Notes under the pieces: model-generated
Databases searched by the model: none
Told to the model about the DNA's origin: nothing
What the model saw: the letters and a program-made list of their open reading frames with translations, nothing else
In this document: positions 37,184-48,344 of the stretch, in pieces
How the letters are laid out: each line of letters opens with the position of its first letter
How positions within the stretch are numbered: position 1 is the first letter of the stretch
DNA from: Heterodera schachtii
Lineage: Eukaryota; Nematoda; Chromadorea; Rhabditida; Heteroderidae
Length of the DNA stretch: 64,000 nucleotides
Direction of reading: 5' to 3'
Assembly (NCBI GenBank): GCA_023374025.1
Contig: SIJG01000002.1
Location: 2,425,626 to 2,489,625 of the forward strand
Translations under genes and position numbers: made by a program

Positions 37184-38679
37184 TCATTCATCCGCTGGCC
37201 CAGCAGTGAAACGGATGATGCCCTGAGGCGTCATTTCGCAACTAAATTACAAACTTTTCCAAAGTCCCCTCGTGTCCCCCCCCCCGCCCTCCCTCTGTCT
37301 CTTCTGTACCTGTACTTGGCTCCGGCACGGATCACTTGGCTGTTCAACGGTATTTGGTATCCGTCTTTGCTCACACAATTCACCACTTCCACCGCTCCAT
37401 TGGGTCGGCATGTTTTGTTGAAGCGATGGTTCTCCGTCCAAAAGGAACTGTCGACAAAAAATGCGGATTCGGCCTTAAAACTCGGCGGAATTACCCGACA
37501 GTCCGGGGAAGGCCCGTTTCGTCGTTGCATCGCACTTCACCATTACTCTGTCCGTAGTAAGTCTGTTGACCTCCTCCAAGTCGGTTGTAAACGGGGTCTG
37601 CCGGACGAACTTTAACAAAGATTTCTTTCAATTGCCTTCCCCCCCCCCCTCTCCCACCGTTTTTCGTCCCGTGGAAAATGACCGTCCCATTGCCGAATTG
37701 TTGGCAGACCATTGTGAACCCTTAATTCGAAGTTTTAAAATTGGGCCATTCTGCTCTCCCGTCTCTGTACCATTCACAACTCGAGTTCCGTTCACTGAAA
37801 TAAAAATAAATTGCAAAATTTGACAATTTTTGGCACGCCCAGTGAAAAAAGGCCCACTGGGGGAGGGGGTTACGAAAAACGAACCCTCCGAAGAGAGAAA
37901 AGTCGTCGGCCCCAGTGAGGGGATCCGCCGGCCCAGTTCTCAGGTGAGTTGAGACTACTACGCCACCCCCTCAAATGGGAAATTCCTGTGATTGCTTAAG
38001 CAGTGGGTTTCTGCGACTGTCCCTCCGTCTGCTGGTGGCACCCACCGGGAACGCGCTGTCCGTCCTCGGTGATGCATGCCAACAAACGTCGGTAGCCGCC
38101 AGGCCGACACTCCAACTCGAACGACTTCTCTTGCCAAATGCTTCCTGATTGTGGAAATTAGCTTAGTCCCCTCTCCCTTTCAATTGCCATTGGCCCACCC
38201 ACTGGGCGACCATCGCATCGCGCGTTTGGATTGGCGCCCTAAACGACAGAACTGGTGGAAAAGCAGCGCATTCGTTGGCCCACCTGTACGAGAGTGACCA
38301 TTCCCGACCCGTCCATTTTGCACTGCCATTCGTCGCTTCCGTCCTCCATGGCCGAATTGACGGCCACTCGTCGTCCGTCCGGAATTGTACATGCCGCCAC
38401 TTCAGTCCGCCACGAGCCATTCGCATTAATCTGAGCAAATTGGGAAAAATTGCGGATCAGCTTAATAAATGAATGGGAAATCTTTTGCTTTACAGTGCAT
38501 CGCATTATAAAGGCACTCCGTTCGAGCTGAAAAGTGCGGGAAAAGTCTTTGGGTTTTTGCCCCCCCCCCCCGGGCTCAACCCATTCGTCGCCATTTCTGT
38601 AGGTTATTCCGTTGTGCACGCAATTTTGGACAGTGCCAAAAAGGACAAAAACGGCGAAAAAGAGAGGGAAAAGGGCCAT
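37184..38679 (-). CDS. secreted MIG-18-like protein with fibronectin type I-like repeats
   Basis: Extracellular nematode protein of the 'abnormal cell migration protein 18-like fibronectin type I' class; MIG-18 in C. elegans modulates basement-membrane remodelling. Starts with a signal peptide (MALFPLFFAVFVLFGTV) directly followed by the first module: CVHNGITYRNGDEW, then SAFIMRCTV, SWRTEVAACTIPDGRRV and DEWQCKMDGSGMVTL. A second module has KSFELECRPGGYRRLLACITEDGQRVPV. A last module has FNKTCRPNGAVEVVNCVSKDGYQIPL, AGAKYRCEMTPQGIIRF and the ending AGPADE at 37184. The conserved pattern is C-x(n)-G-x-Y-x(2)-G-D/E-x-W followed by paired Cys. Exons in the centre (about 37550-38000), rich in C runs, were not all resolved. 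Confidence 0.78.
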
Positions 38680-39163
38680 CTGAAGAGTCAACAACAAATT
38701 AAGCTGAGAATGAAACGAAGGAAGAAGCGAGGAAATGTTCCCGGGCCAATTCACGTCCCTTTTTATGAGGGCAAACGATGGAAGGGAAAGGGGCGCCGTC
38801 CCCCCCCCCCCCGCCCATTCATTCCTCCGTCTTCCGCCGGCCCCTCTCTGTTCCTCATCATCTGCCTGAACAACTGTTGGCAGCCTTTTTTAACTCCTTC
38901 ATCAAATCCACCACCGCTGGATGGGGGAAAAGGGGCAAAAATACCTTTGCCGCCCATTCTTTCCTCCCCCCCCCCCGTCCCACCCAAAGTCTCGTGAAAG
39001 GCATTTCTGTCGCCCGATCGATGCCCATTAAATCTGTTAAATTTTTAATGCGTTCAAAGACCACCGATTAAAAACCAAAGGACATATTTAGAAAAAGAAA
39101 GAAAAAGAATGTGACAAAAAGATCGAATTTGGAGTTAAATCATTAAAGCTTCTTCCTCGTCGT
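38680..39163. other. intergenic, MIG-18-like upstream
   Basis: About 480 bp with C runs near 38800-38810 and 38966-38976. ORFs here are low-complexity Pro/Gly strings and are not believable genes. Likely promoter of the MIG-18-like gene and 3' UTR of the bZIP gene. Confidence 0.45.
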
Positions 39164-40370
39164 CTAAGGGTTCACAATTTGTTTGGCCATTCCCATCGCT
39201 GTGGCGGCTGTCGTCAGTTGGGCCATCGCAGCGGAGGAAATTGGCACTTTACCCACAGCGATTTCCACGGCATTTTCTGCGTTGGCAGCAGCTATCAGTG
39301 CGTCGCCAAATGCGACGATTCGATGGCGTTCAATTTCCGTCCGAAGCCGCTCAACTTCAAAACGCAGTTGCAAATTCTCTTGCTCAAGGACAACAGCACG
39401 AACAGCCACTTCGTCCTCCTGTGAATGGACGGGGAAAGGTGAAAATGGAAAAAGAAACGCCAAAAAATGAAAGGCCCAAAAGGGAAAAGCCAAAAAAGGA
39501 AAAAGCAAAGCGACCTTTTTCCGGCGCGAGTCTCTGCTCCGTTTGGCCGCGTCATTGTTCTTCCGGCGTCTCTCCCAATAAGCTTCGTCACGGACTAATG
39601 ACTTTTTGGGTCTCTGTTGTCCGTTTGGCTCCGTTTGTTGTGCATTTTGTGTGACAGATAGGACTTTTGAAAGCTGCACATTGTTGGCATTTTGCTCGGT
39701 GGAAGTGCGTTGGTGGACATTTTGCTGATGAGTGCCCGAGAATGAGCCGGAGGAACAGCTCCGCCCGTCACTGTCCCCACTGCCGGAGCATGAGAATGAG
39801 AAAGTGCTGGCATCCGAGCCGACCGATTGTGAGCATTGCTGAAGCTGTTGGTCAGCCAATTCTTTGGCTGGATGCTGTGACGGGTCGGCAAATGCTAAAA
39901 AAGGGAAATTTCCTCATAAAATCCTTGAAATTTGGGAGTACTTTCTGCCGGAGGGAATTGGGCCGTCGTTAGCGGGGCCATCCTTTCCAAAGTCAGCCAA
40001 TGGGGAGACGGCGAATGGAACGGCTGCCGAAGGGAGGACCGACCGAAGGCATTTAACAGAGACGAAGACGTAGAAGGGGCGGACGAAAGCAGAAAATGGT
40101 TGAGCACCAAATTGTGGTCGTGGGAGGGCGACGGACCGACCGAATGGGCGGACGGTGCCAAAGGGGGGAAAAGCGGCGCCGGCGAAGGCACAACGCCGGC
40201 GCAAGCGGCCGATTGGCTAAGCTGAAGACGCTGAAACGTAAGGAATGCCAATGCCTTTTGCTTTTTTGGCAACTGACAATGGTCGATCCGACGAACGGTT
40301 CAGTGTGAAAGTGCCGATGAGCGGCCGTTGTGCCGTGTTGGGACTGAAGGGCCGCACTCAGAGAGGCCAT
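39164..40370 (-). CDS. PAR-type bZIP transcription factor (CES-2 / ATF-2 / HLF group)
   Basis: Nuclear DNA-binding regulator. Exons: 40370-40293, 40230-39942, 39894-39515, 39418-39164; 333 residues, frame kept at each GT/AG join. The N-terminal two thirds are low complexity (Ser, Pro, Gln, His) as in activation domains. The bZIP lies near residues 225-290: basic region YWERRRKNNDAAKRSRDSRR, whose NNDAAKRSR core is the PAR/CES-2 signature, then a leucine zipper starting EDEVAVRAVVLEQENLQLR. The intron falls exactly between the basic region and the zipper. The tail is rich in alanine. The start ATG (MASLSAALQS) was chosen because it alone joins exon 2 in frame. Confidence 0.87.
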
Positions 40371-41129
40371 TATTGTTGAATGGGTGATAAGGGCGTCGAT
40401 ACGGCGGATTTTCGCAATGTGCCGTGTACTGCTCGCACCCGCTGAATGTTTGTTGCTTTTCCTCCTCTCCTTTTGCGCCTCCGTCGCTGTTGTTCGTTGC
40501 CTCCTTTCGTTCGGCGCAACACGCAAAAAAAGAATGAGTGAAAGTTGTTGTCACGGGTCGACGTCGTCCGCTGGGCGGAGCATCGCAGCGGCGGCGGATT
40601 TGGGTCATCGGCCGTCCCCTCTCATGTCACCGCCGCCATCCCCGCGGGCACTGCCACCGGTTCGGACGGCGAAAGTGCCGCGGGGGCGAAGGGCGGCCCC
40701 GGAAAAACCGGGGCAGTGCCAGCAGAAGCGAAAGTGCTTTCTCTGCTCCTCTTCAGCCATTTTTCGCAATGCCCGGCGGACGGTGAGAGAGAGAGAAAGA
40801 GAGACCGGCTTTTGCAAAAGCCGCGCATTCGAAGGGAAAATGGGTCAACGGCATCCGCAATAATCAGCAAGCAGAGGGAAAGGGCAGCCCATCCAGCGGA
40901 GAAAGGAGGAAAAACAAGGTCAGTCAGAACAGGGGCTTAGGGGGGGGGGGGGGCAAAAGCCGAACAATGCCCGGGGGAGTGGGTCATTTCCCCCCCCCCC
41001 CCGCAATTGTCCACTGCCGACTGATAGTGATGATGATGCCGCGATGCTCGTCGGCTTCATTTCTTCGGTAATTATATTCCACCAAGGGAAGGGAAGAAGC
41101 AAAAAATGCAATTTGGAGGATTGAGTGGA

Positions 41130-41149
41130 GGGGGGGGGGGGGGGGGGGG
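41130..41149 (+). repeat. 20-base poly-G run
   Basis: The longest homopolymer run of G in the window, in the bZIP upstream region. Similar runs of 9-17 G or C recur across the window. Confidence 0.95.
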
Positions 41150-41500
41150 AAACACCCGCAAATGAGTGGCGTTAACAGCACGCAAAAGATGATCAATCAC
41201 AGGCTGATCAGTCAAAACATTACGCAGAAATGTCATCATCATAAGAAAGTGACAGCCGAAAAGCGACTCCATTGAAAGGGAAATGATTGACGCCTTTTTA
41301 ATGAGGTAAATAAAGCGACAAAATGAATTACAACAGAAAGCGAAGAAAGGGAAAAGAGTTGTTTTTTCAAGCAATATTAATCAAATGACATTGAAATCAT
41401 CCACATTTATAAAAGGCAACGAAATCCGTTCCAACTTCAATTTCTTCCTTATTTTTGTTCACTTTCTTTCAATTTCAAGGTCATTCAATTAATAGATAAA

Positions 41501-41532
41501 ACAGAGAGAGAGAGGAGAGAGAGAGAGAGGAG
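41501..41532 (+). repeat. GA microsatellite
   Basis: Imperfect (GA)n/(GGA) tract, about 32 bp, between the ABHD12-like and bZIP genes. Confidence 0.85.
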
Positions 41533-41647
41533 TTGTGGTAATTGCACTTTAACAATTGAAGTCGAGTTAATAAGCTGGCCTAATTATTGGTATTATATGG
41601 TAAAAGCATTCATTCTTCCACTGATTTCAATTGTTGTCCTCATCTCC

Positions 41648-43195
41648 TCACAATTCCACCTTCACTCCTTCGTTTCCCTGCTCAATTCGGTTTTTGCTCC
41701 GTTTCTGAAGGTGTCCCTTCTCTAAGAACTCTCTGCAAAATAAAATGCCATTCATTTCCCTTTCCCATTGCGAAGTGTGCAAATGCTTTCACCTGATCAC
41801 ATCGGGCAATTCGGGCGCACGATGGATGTATTTGTGTTTGTACTCCAAAATGCTCTCAAATTCCAAGTAGGTCACTTCGCGGTGGGCCTCCCTCGCCGAT
41901 TTGACCAATTTTTTGCCCAAGTTGACGGGAATGATATGGTCATCCTCCGCATGTAAAACGAGAATAGGACAAGCGACCCTGGAAAAGACCGCATGGAAGG
42001 TCAGTTTGGGAGAAAATTAAAAAAAGTGCTTTTGGGGGGATGATATTTTGAAAAATTTGAAATCATTTTTTTAAAATTATTTAACCCACACTCCCTCGCT
42101 CTTACCGTTGGATTCGCTCGTCCGAATTCATTCTCAGTCCCGACTGAATCAGCGGGTGGACAATGGTCGTGTTGAACCAAGGCAAAAAGCGGAAGGGCAA
42201 ACTGAACGGGTGATTTCTGACCACGTCGCGCAGCTGAGTAATTAAAGCGTTGCTCTTTGCTTTGTAAATGTATTGAACAGAAACCAAACATTGTTAAACG
42301 GCGACTCGAGTACCAACGCTTTCGGTGCTCTGCCGGCGTCGCTCAGTTCGGCGACGAGTCGCGTGGCGACGCCCGTACCCTTGAAAATGAAATGAAAATT
42401 ACTAAAAAGAAAGCGGTTTGTTTGACATGGCTAACCATGGAATGGCCCCACACATAAATGTCCTTCGACGGCGCTTTTTGTCTGGCGTAATCATAAATGG
42501 CATGCGCATCGGCATTCACGCCGTCCTCATTCGGATGCCCTGTCGAGTCACCATAACCTAACAAATGCCATTTTCCCTTACCGCAATGGCACTTTACTTT
42601 TGTTTCTTTCCCACTCACCGCGATAGTCCACGGCAAGCACGTGGAAATCCATGGCGGACAAAATGTTGTACAATTCGCACCGGTGGCTCGTGGTCCGATC
42701 GAATGAATTTCCGTGCAGGTAAATGAACAATGCGTTGGGCCCTTCATTCAGCGACTGCTCCATCTCCGCGTCATCCATCGACCGTCCCTTCTCAGCGGAG
42801 AGAGAAGCGGGCAAAATGTGCCATACTCCGATGGTCGGCTCATCTTTCGCAACATTTTCTGTACTCTTTGCCGTTTTAAGGTCGCGTTCACGCAAATAAA
42901 AGTTACGCCCCCGTGAACGGACGCCGTGGTGAGCCAAATTGTGGTAATCGACGAATGGAAAGCAAACTAAAAAAGGAATCATAAAAGGACAAAAAAAAGG
43001 GCACAATGGGAATGGAAATGACCAAAATGAAGGAAGAAAATGTGCTGCATAAAAGTGGGGAAAAAGAAAAACAGTGCCGGCACCAGGAGGTACAAAAAGA
43101 CGAGGAAGATCGAAGTGATGTAAAGCACCCGCGACAGAAGAGAAGCCCTGAAAGGAGCAAAAGCATTCGAATTGGGGGGAGGGGGAAACGAACAT
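41648..43195 (-). CDS. ABHD12-like membrane serine hydrolase (lysophospholipase)
   Basis: Alpha/beta hydrolase of the ABHD12 group, an ER lyso-phosphatidylserine lipase in animals. Downstream exons: up to about 42957 down to 42619, 42557-42436, 42379-42290, 42233-42106, 41978-41793, 41732-41648. Upstream exon near 43070-43147 encodes a transmembrane helix (RVLYITSIFLVFLYLLVPAL); the N-terminal exon and start were not fixed. Landmarks: EPTIGVWHILPA, IYLHGNSFDRTTSHRCELY (oxyanion HGN), VDYRGYGDSTG, the nucleophile elbow WGHSMGTGVATR (Ser), ALVLESPFNN, VLHAEDDHIIPV (Asp) and EYKHKYIHRAPELPDVI (His of EYKHKYI as the likely catalytic or structural His). It ends REFLEKGHLQKR. Confidence 0.85.
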
Positions 43196-43511
43196 TGAGA
43201 ACGGAATTTACGAACAGGCTAATTACAAAAGGACAAGCTGAAAAAGATGAATGAACACTTTAAAGTTGAAATTCAAATGGAAAATATTTAATAAACACTT
43301 TCAATGTTTCGATTAAACAAAACTTTTAAGGAAAAAGCATTCGATTTATGAAAGAAAAATCGACGAGATTTAATTACGCAGTGATGGCTCGGTTTTTAAG
43401 GTTTCAACATGTCAAAAAACAATAACAAAGTATGGTAAAGCAAGCAATGAAGTATTCTTTTTCCTGTGCGCGTCTTCAACAATTCGCATTCGCTTCGCTC
43501 GCTGCGTTTTC

Positions 43512-45614
43512 TCAGCACGGACGACGGTCCTTCGTGCGAGGGCGCGGCGCGCATTTGATGATGCAATCGACACGAAGAAGCTTCAGAGAAAATTCCATTA
43601 ATAATCAGTTGAAAGTTCAATGCCGGAGGGACCTGCTCGGCCGCTTCGGCGCCACTGCAAAGCACGCCCAATTTAACGTTGTACGACTCCAACACGCCCA
43701 ACTCGTAAACATCCGCCATACGACCATTTTCAACATCTAATCCAGGTAATAATTTCTATGTTTGGGTCCCTTTTTCTTACCAATGCCAAATTGGTGATTC
43801 CCTTTGCTGTGTTCGGCTCGCACATGCGAAATGATTTCGGCACTGTCCAGTCCGGCGTTGTCGCAAATGATTGTGGGCAATTTGGCGAGTGCCCGTGCGA
43901 ATGCTTCCATTGCGATGGACTCCTTCCCGGCCACCTAATTTCCATTGTTTCATTGCCAGCCTCTGTTTGGTCAGAACGACCTTTTGACTTTCGCCCATCA
44001 CTGCCATTGCCATGAGCATTTCCGATGCGCCCGCCCCGGGCACCACGCGTTGGTCTTTCACATGCGTACTCAGCACACAAAGCGCGTCGTGCAACGAACG
44101 TTCCGCTTCATCAATGATTTGCTGGGTGGACCCACGAAGCACAACGGAACACGCATTGCCTTGACGGAAAGGAATAGACGAAAAAGCAAATAATTGTCCA
44201 TCATTACCAAGCGGGACACCGGAAAAGCGGAGCAAAGTGTCTTCGCCAACGGTGACTTCTTCAATGAGTTTGCAGCTACCCAATTTCACCTCCGATGGAC
44301 TGTCAAATGTTGAAGCAATTTCGCCACCTTATGGAAAGTTGAGTTAGGAAACAGTCCCTTTCAAATTAGGAATAGGAATTGCGACGAAACATGCCTAAAA
44401 CGAGTGCCAATCGCTCGATGCCCTCAAAGTCGGCGTGTTCGATGGCCATCACTTTCCGATCAGCGAACAATTGTTCGGGGTAATTGTAAATGAGCTGACG
44501 ATTGATGAACACATTGATGCCGTGATTGCAAATATTCTCCACTTTCTGCTTCATTTTGTCTTTTTCCGCTTGTTCCAATTCGGCAATTTTTGCCACTGAA
44601 TCCACTCGAATTCTGCTTCCGAAAACTTTTATCTAAACACAAAATAAAAATAAAATGCTGTGTAAATTTGCCACTTTGTCCTGGTCCATCGGAGAATTTG
44701 CAATAAGAATTTTGGCGTCTTCAATTCGCTGAGGTTGGTACATGCCGGCCTTCTTCTCCAGCAAAAATCCCTCGTCGAGGTACGAATCTTCCATCGATCC
44801 ACCCAGTTTTTTAATCACTTGGATGGAGTCCAAAGCGCCATTGGGGCCGAGTCGGAGGACGGCATCGACCGCCAATTTGGCAAAATGGTCGGAATGCTGA
44901 GAAAGAATCTTCGAACCCAGTGAAGTCTTCGCAATTTTCAGCAAATCTTCGCGCAAATGCTCTCTGTAGAATATGTATTATCCTTTCCAATTGTTAATTA
45001 ACTCTAATTACCCTGATGCTTGGGCAGCATTTTCAAGTGCGTCCTTCGCAACTCGAACAGCCTTTCGATAGCCGGAAACGATAACTTGCGGATGAATTCG
45101 CTGTCCAATCATAACTTCCGCCTCTCTGAGCAATTCGGCCGCAAAGACAGTCACCGATGTTGTCCCATCGCCCACTTCCTTGTCCTGGGTCAGAGAAATA
45201 TCTGAAAAATTGAAAAGTAACCATTACCTAATTCTGGCAGTAAATAATTATGCCAAATGAGTAATTTTATAAATTAAGCTTTCGTTTATTCTCATTAATT
45301 CTTTGGCCATTTTTAGCAACGAACCGACAAGAACTTTTGCTGCAGGGTTATCAACACCGATCGATTTCAGAATTGTCGCACCATCGTTTGTCACTTGCAC
45401 ATTTTGGTGTTCGCCCCTACCGCTGACGAGAATTTTGTCCTGTTTTTGAAAACATTAATTTGATAAATTCTAAATTTGTGATTACCATCCCTTTAGGCCC
45501 TAAAGTCGTTTTGACCAAGTCACCAATGGCACATGCCCCAACAAATGAAGAAAGTCTCGCAGTTTCTCCACGTTCCTCCTGGGCATTTTGCTTTAATATT
45601 CTAACAGGATTCAT
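43512..45614 (-). CDS. cct-2: T-complex protein 1 subunit beta (CCT2)
   Basis: Subunit of the cytosolic CCT/TRiC chaperonin that folds actin and tubulin. Exons: 45614-45486, 45439-45325, 45201-45012, 44963-44675, 44632-44395, 44327-44208, 44159-43981, 43934-43781, 43736-43633, 43580-43512; 528 residues. Subunit-beta signatures: [133 protein letters not shown] and [10 protein letters not shown]. The join VLG/GEIAST requires the intron 44328-44394 to begin with GC (GCATGT), the second GC-AG intron in the window. Confidence 0.95.
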
Positions 45615-46017
45615 TGAATGCAAATTAATAATAAGTAAGCTAAGACTTTTTTTGTTGCTAAAAATCGTATTGAAACAAATAGACACTAAAAATCTACTGG
45701 TTTAATTTTATTTTGATGTTGAACATAAAATTTCTCTTAATTCGTTGATGTAAGTTAAAACTCTCGCAATAATTAAATCATTTAAGAAATAAATTCAAAT
45801 AAATCTAAATTTTTATTAATTTTAGTGAGTGTGTAAAAATCAAAATTTTCTATTTTTTAAACTTTAAACAAATAGTGTGGAAGCTAAGCTTATTTGGCAA
45901 TAAATATGAAGATATGGTATTTGAATTTTCGACTTAGTTCGAAATAGTTTCGATTGATCAAGAACTCTCAAATGCAAAAACAAATTCTCTTTTGATCGAT
46001 CAAACAATATATTTCCA
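45615..46017. other. intergenic, CCT2 upstream
   Basis: About 400 bp, very AT-rich. No gene or RNA recognised. Likely CCT2 promoter. Confidence 0.45.
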
Positions 46018-47153
46018 TCACTGCATCTTCACCATGGCGGCCTTCCTCCTCCAACCACACAATTCCAATACTGAAATCACTAATTTGTTTCCGTAAATAA
46101 TTGGTGTAATTACCTTCCGCGATGGTATCGGTCCCCACCCGCCCCATCCCCATCCTCCGCCGTATATGAATTTGTTTGGACCAATCCAACAACTGCGGAA
46201 GAATATCGGTATTTGGCCCGCAGGCCAAAAAGGGTATGCCAACGACGCGATTTGCACCCTTCTCGCCGATTCGTCGATTTGCTGTTGCCCTATCCCTCCG
46301 TTTGCCACTTCTTCTCGCGCTCTTTCCAGGAAATTTTCTTCGCGTTGTCTCTCTTCCGGCCGCAACAGCGGAGAAGAACTGTCTGCCGCGGATATCAGAG
46401 ACCCAAGCGGTGCCCTCGAGGAGGGACGACTCGCACTCAAAGTGCCAATCTCAGACGCGGCCAAGAAAAGAGAAGGGCTTTCGGAGAGAGTGGTGAAAAT
46501 GTGCAGGCGATTGTCCCATCGGGCAGCCGCTTCTCTGATTTGCCGATCGCATTTGAGAATAACCTTGAAAGCGGACAAAGTTTAGAAATACAATACATTT
46601 GATTGACTTCACGACTGTTGTCATCTCGGAAGGCCAAATTTTCCCGAAAATTTGGCAATTCACTGCGAATTTTCCGGTGAAGCGCCTATAAAAGAAATGA
46701 AAAAGATCGGCCATTTGTGGCATTCGGGAAATTAACTTCTCATTTGTCCCTAGTGATCTCGAATAATGGATTTCGGTCCCATAAATCCCGCCCCGATTCA
46801 GCTGTGTGTCAATCCCAGTCCCAATCTCGTCTTTCTTCATCCAGTCATTAAACATTGGCCAAATAAGCACCTCAAACAAATCATGTTCATTACGGTCAAG
46901 GAAGAACTTTGTCTTTTGACCAAAATGGCGCCATGTGACGTATATTCTTTCCCTGTCCTGTTGACTTTCCTTAAAACGTATCTTTTTCAACTATTTTAAT
47001 CACGGCAATGACCGATGTTGTGAAGATTCCTTCTGTTCGGTTCCTTCTTTCGTTTTTGCTATGAATTGGTTTGGAAAGCGTATTAAAAAAGGCTTCGTGA
47101 ATTCTGGCTTCATGTGGCCTGTATATTTCGTCAATTTCAGCGGGTGCTTCCAT
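46018..47153 (-). CDS. uncharacterised helical protein, possibly a Mediator subunit
   Basis: A multi-exon gene I do not securely recognise. Exon 1 starts at 47153 (MEAPAEIDEIYRPHEARIHE) and runs to about 47010. Next coding blocks are SQQDRERIYVTWRHFGQKT (about 46960-46870), LHRKIRSELPNFRENLAF with NSREVNQM (about 46690-46600), and a long exon from about 46565 (VILKCDRQIREAAARWDNRL, then EERQREENFLERAREEVANG and IDESARRVQIA). The N-terminal half is predicted helix or coiled coil. The length, the helical front and a late short motif before a proline/tryptophan segment loosely recall MED4 or MED28; the match is weak. The last part reads as a striking Gly/Trp-rich string (GGGWGWGGWGPIPS), which may instead be non-coding if a splice removes it. 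The stop at 46018 is provisional. Confidence 0.5.
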
Positions 47154-48344
47154 TTTTGGTCTTCTTTTTGGAGCAATAACAATGGAAGGGATGAATAATT
47201 GTTGGCTTAGCTAATAGGTGAATTTGTTGGTAAATGAGGAGAAGTCCAAATCGCCGATTTATTTATGTGTGACACTCGGCCCAACTCAACTGGTTGTGAT
47301 TGTCGGATAAATGGAAAGAGAGCTTTGACTGACATTTGCTGTTTGTTTGTTCGCTTTTTGTTTGTTCGTTCGCGTTGCCCCGTTCTGTGCCACTTTCCTG
47401 ACGTTTTTCTTCAATTCCTCTACCACCTAAGGCTTCGTCGGCAAATGATTTTTGTTTGTATATTTCTCCATAATGTTCCATAAATAGAGAAAATGGTTCA
47501 TGGTATTTAACTTCATTTAGGGTTGGCCCGACACAGGGACCACTTGGGTACTATACTGAGAAATACGGTAATAATTTAAGGAAAAATATCGAAACGATTT
47601 CATTTGTTTGTAAAATATTAAAATCAAAGTGCGGTCGTTGACTAAAGAACAAACATCACCAACTCATTTCGCATTACATTATAAAACGAACAGACCATTC
47701 ACAAGCAAAACAAACATTTCATAAATTTGTTTTTTTTCGGTCCATTGCTTTGTTGAGAGTTGAGCCCTTTTGTGACTTCCGGTACTTTATGTGCTCCTCT
47801 ATTTAGCTTTGACACTTTTCATATTCTTCTCGAAATTCATTAAATCTTCTGTCACTCCCTCATTTCATTCATTCATTCTTTTTCATTATCGCTTCATTCA
47901 TCTGCTGCTGCTGCACTTTTAAGCAGCGCTGAAAGAGTTTTGCCCTTCTGCTCCCTTCACAAATTCTCTTCTCTCATTTAGTGAGAGCTGACAGACATAA
48001 CTGCTGTCATTTCTCCTCACTGCTCTCCATTTCATGTATTTTCATCCCAGGTAGACAGGTTGAGTCGGACTTTTGCTGACTGAGATGATCAATATAAAAT
48101 ACAAACTTTTCTCCTCGTCGAGGTTACTTCTTTCTTCACCTCATCTTTCGCATCTTTAAATATTTTGCCTTTGTTATCAAAATCATCTCAGTTTACTTTT
48201 CTTGCTAACTTTATTCCTCTCATTATTCTTTTATCCCGAGAGTTACAAATCTAAACTTTAAAAACGTTAAGCAATTTAACTCATATGAAAAAAGTTGTGA
48301 GAGTTTCAATTTTCATTACATTATAACTGAAATCCTAGGCAGTT
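47154..48344. promoter_or_regulatory. divergent intergenic region upstream of arginine kinase copy 2
   Basis: About 1.2 kb, AT-rich, between divergently transcribed genes. It contains CATT repeats near 47862-47900 and a CTGCTGCTGCTG run near 47902. The last few hundred bases adjoin the duplicated arginine kinase upstream segment but do not match copy 1. No gene was recognised. Confidence 0.4.

Larger units (their letters stand above)
40371..41647. promoter_or_regulatory. upstream region of the bZIP gene, GC- and repeat-rich
   Basis: About 1.28 kb with no credible gene. The first 500 bp is CpG-rich and opens long spurious ORFs in several frames. It contains G or C runs near 40940, 40991 and 41130 (20 consecutive G) and GA repeats at 40789-40804 and 41501-41532. 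Likely holds the bZIP promoter and 5' UTR. Confidence 0.4.

Noticed and set aside
39241..40940. Long plus-strand ORFs opposite and upstream of the bZIP gene
   Set aside because: They are GC-rich shadows, low complexity (Arg/Pro/Ser), with no recognisable domain; the minus-strand bZIP accounts for 39164-40370.
41648..43195. Assignment of the hydrolase to ABHD13 or ABHD17
   Set aside because: The EYKHKYIHRAPELP and REFLEK C-terminal motifs and the N-terminal membrane helix fit ABHD12 better.
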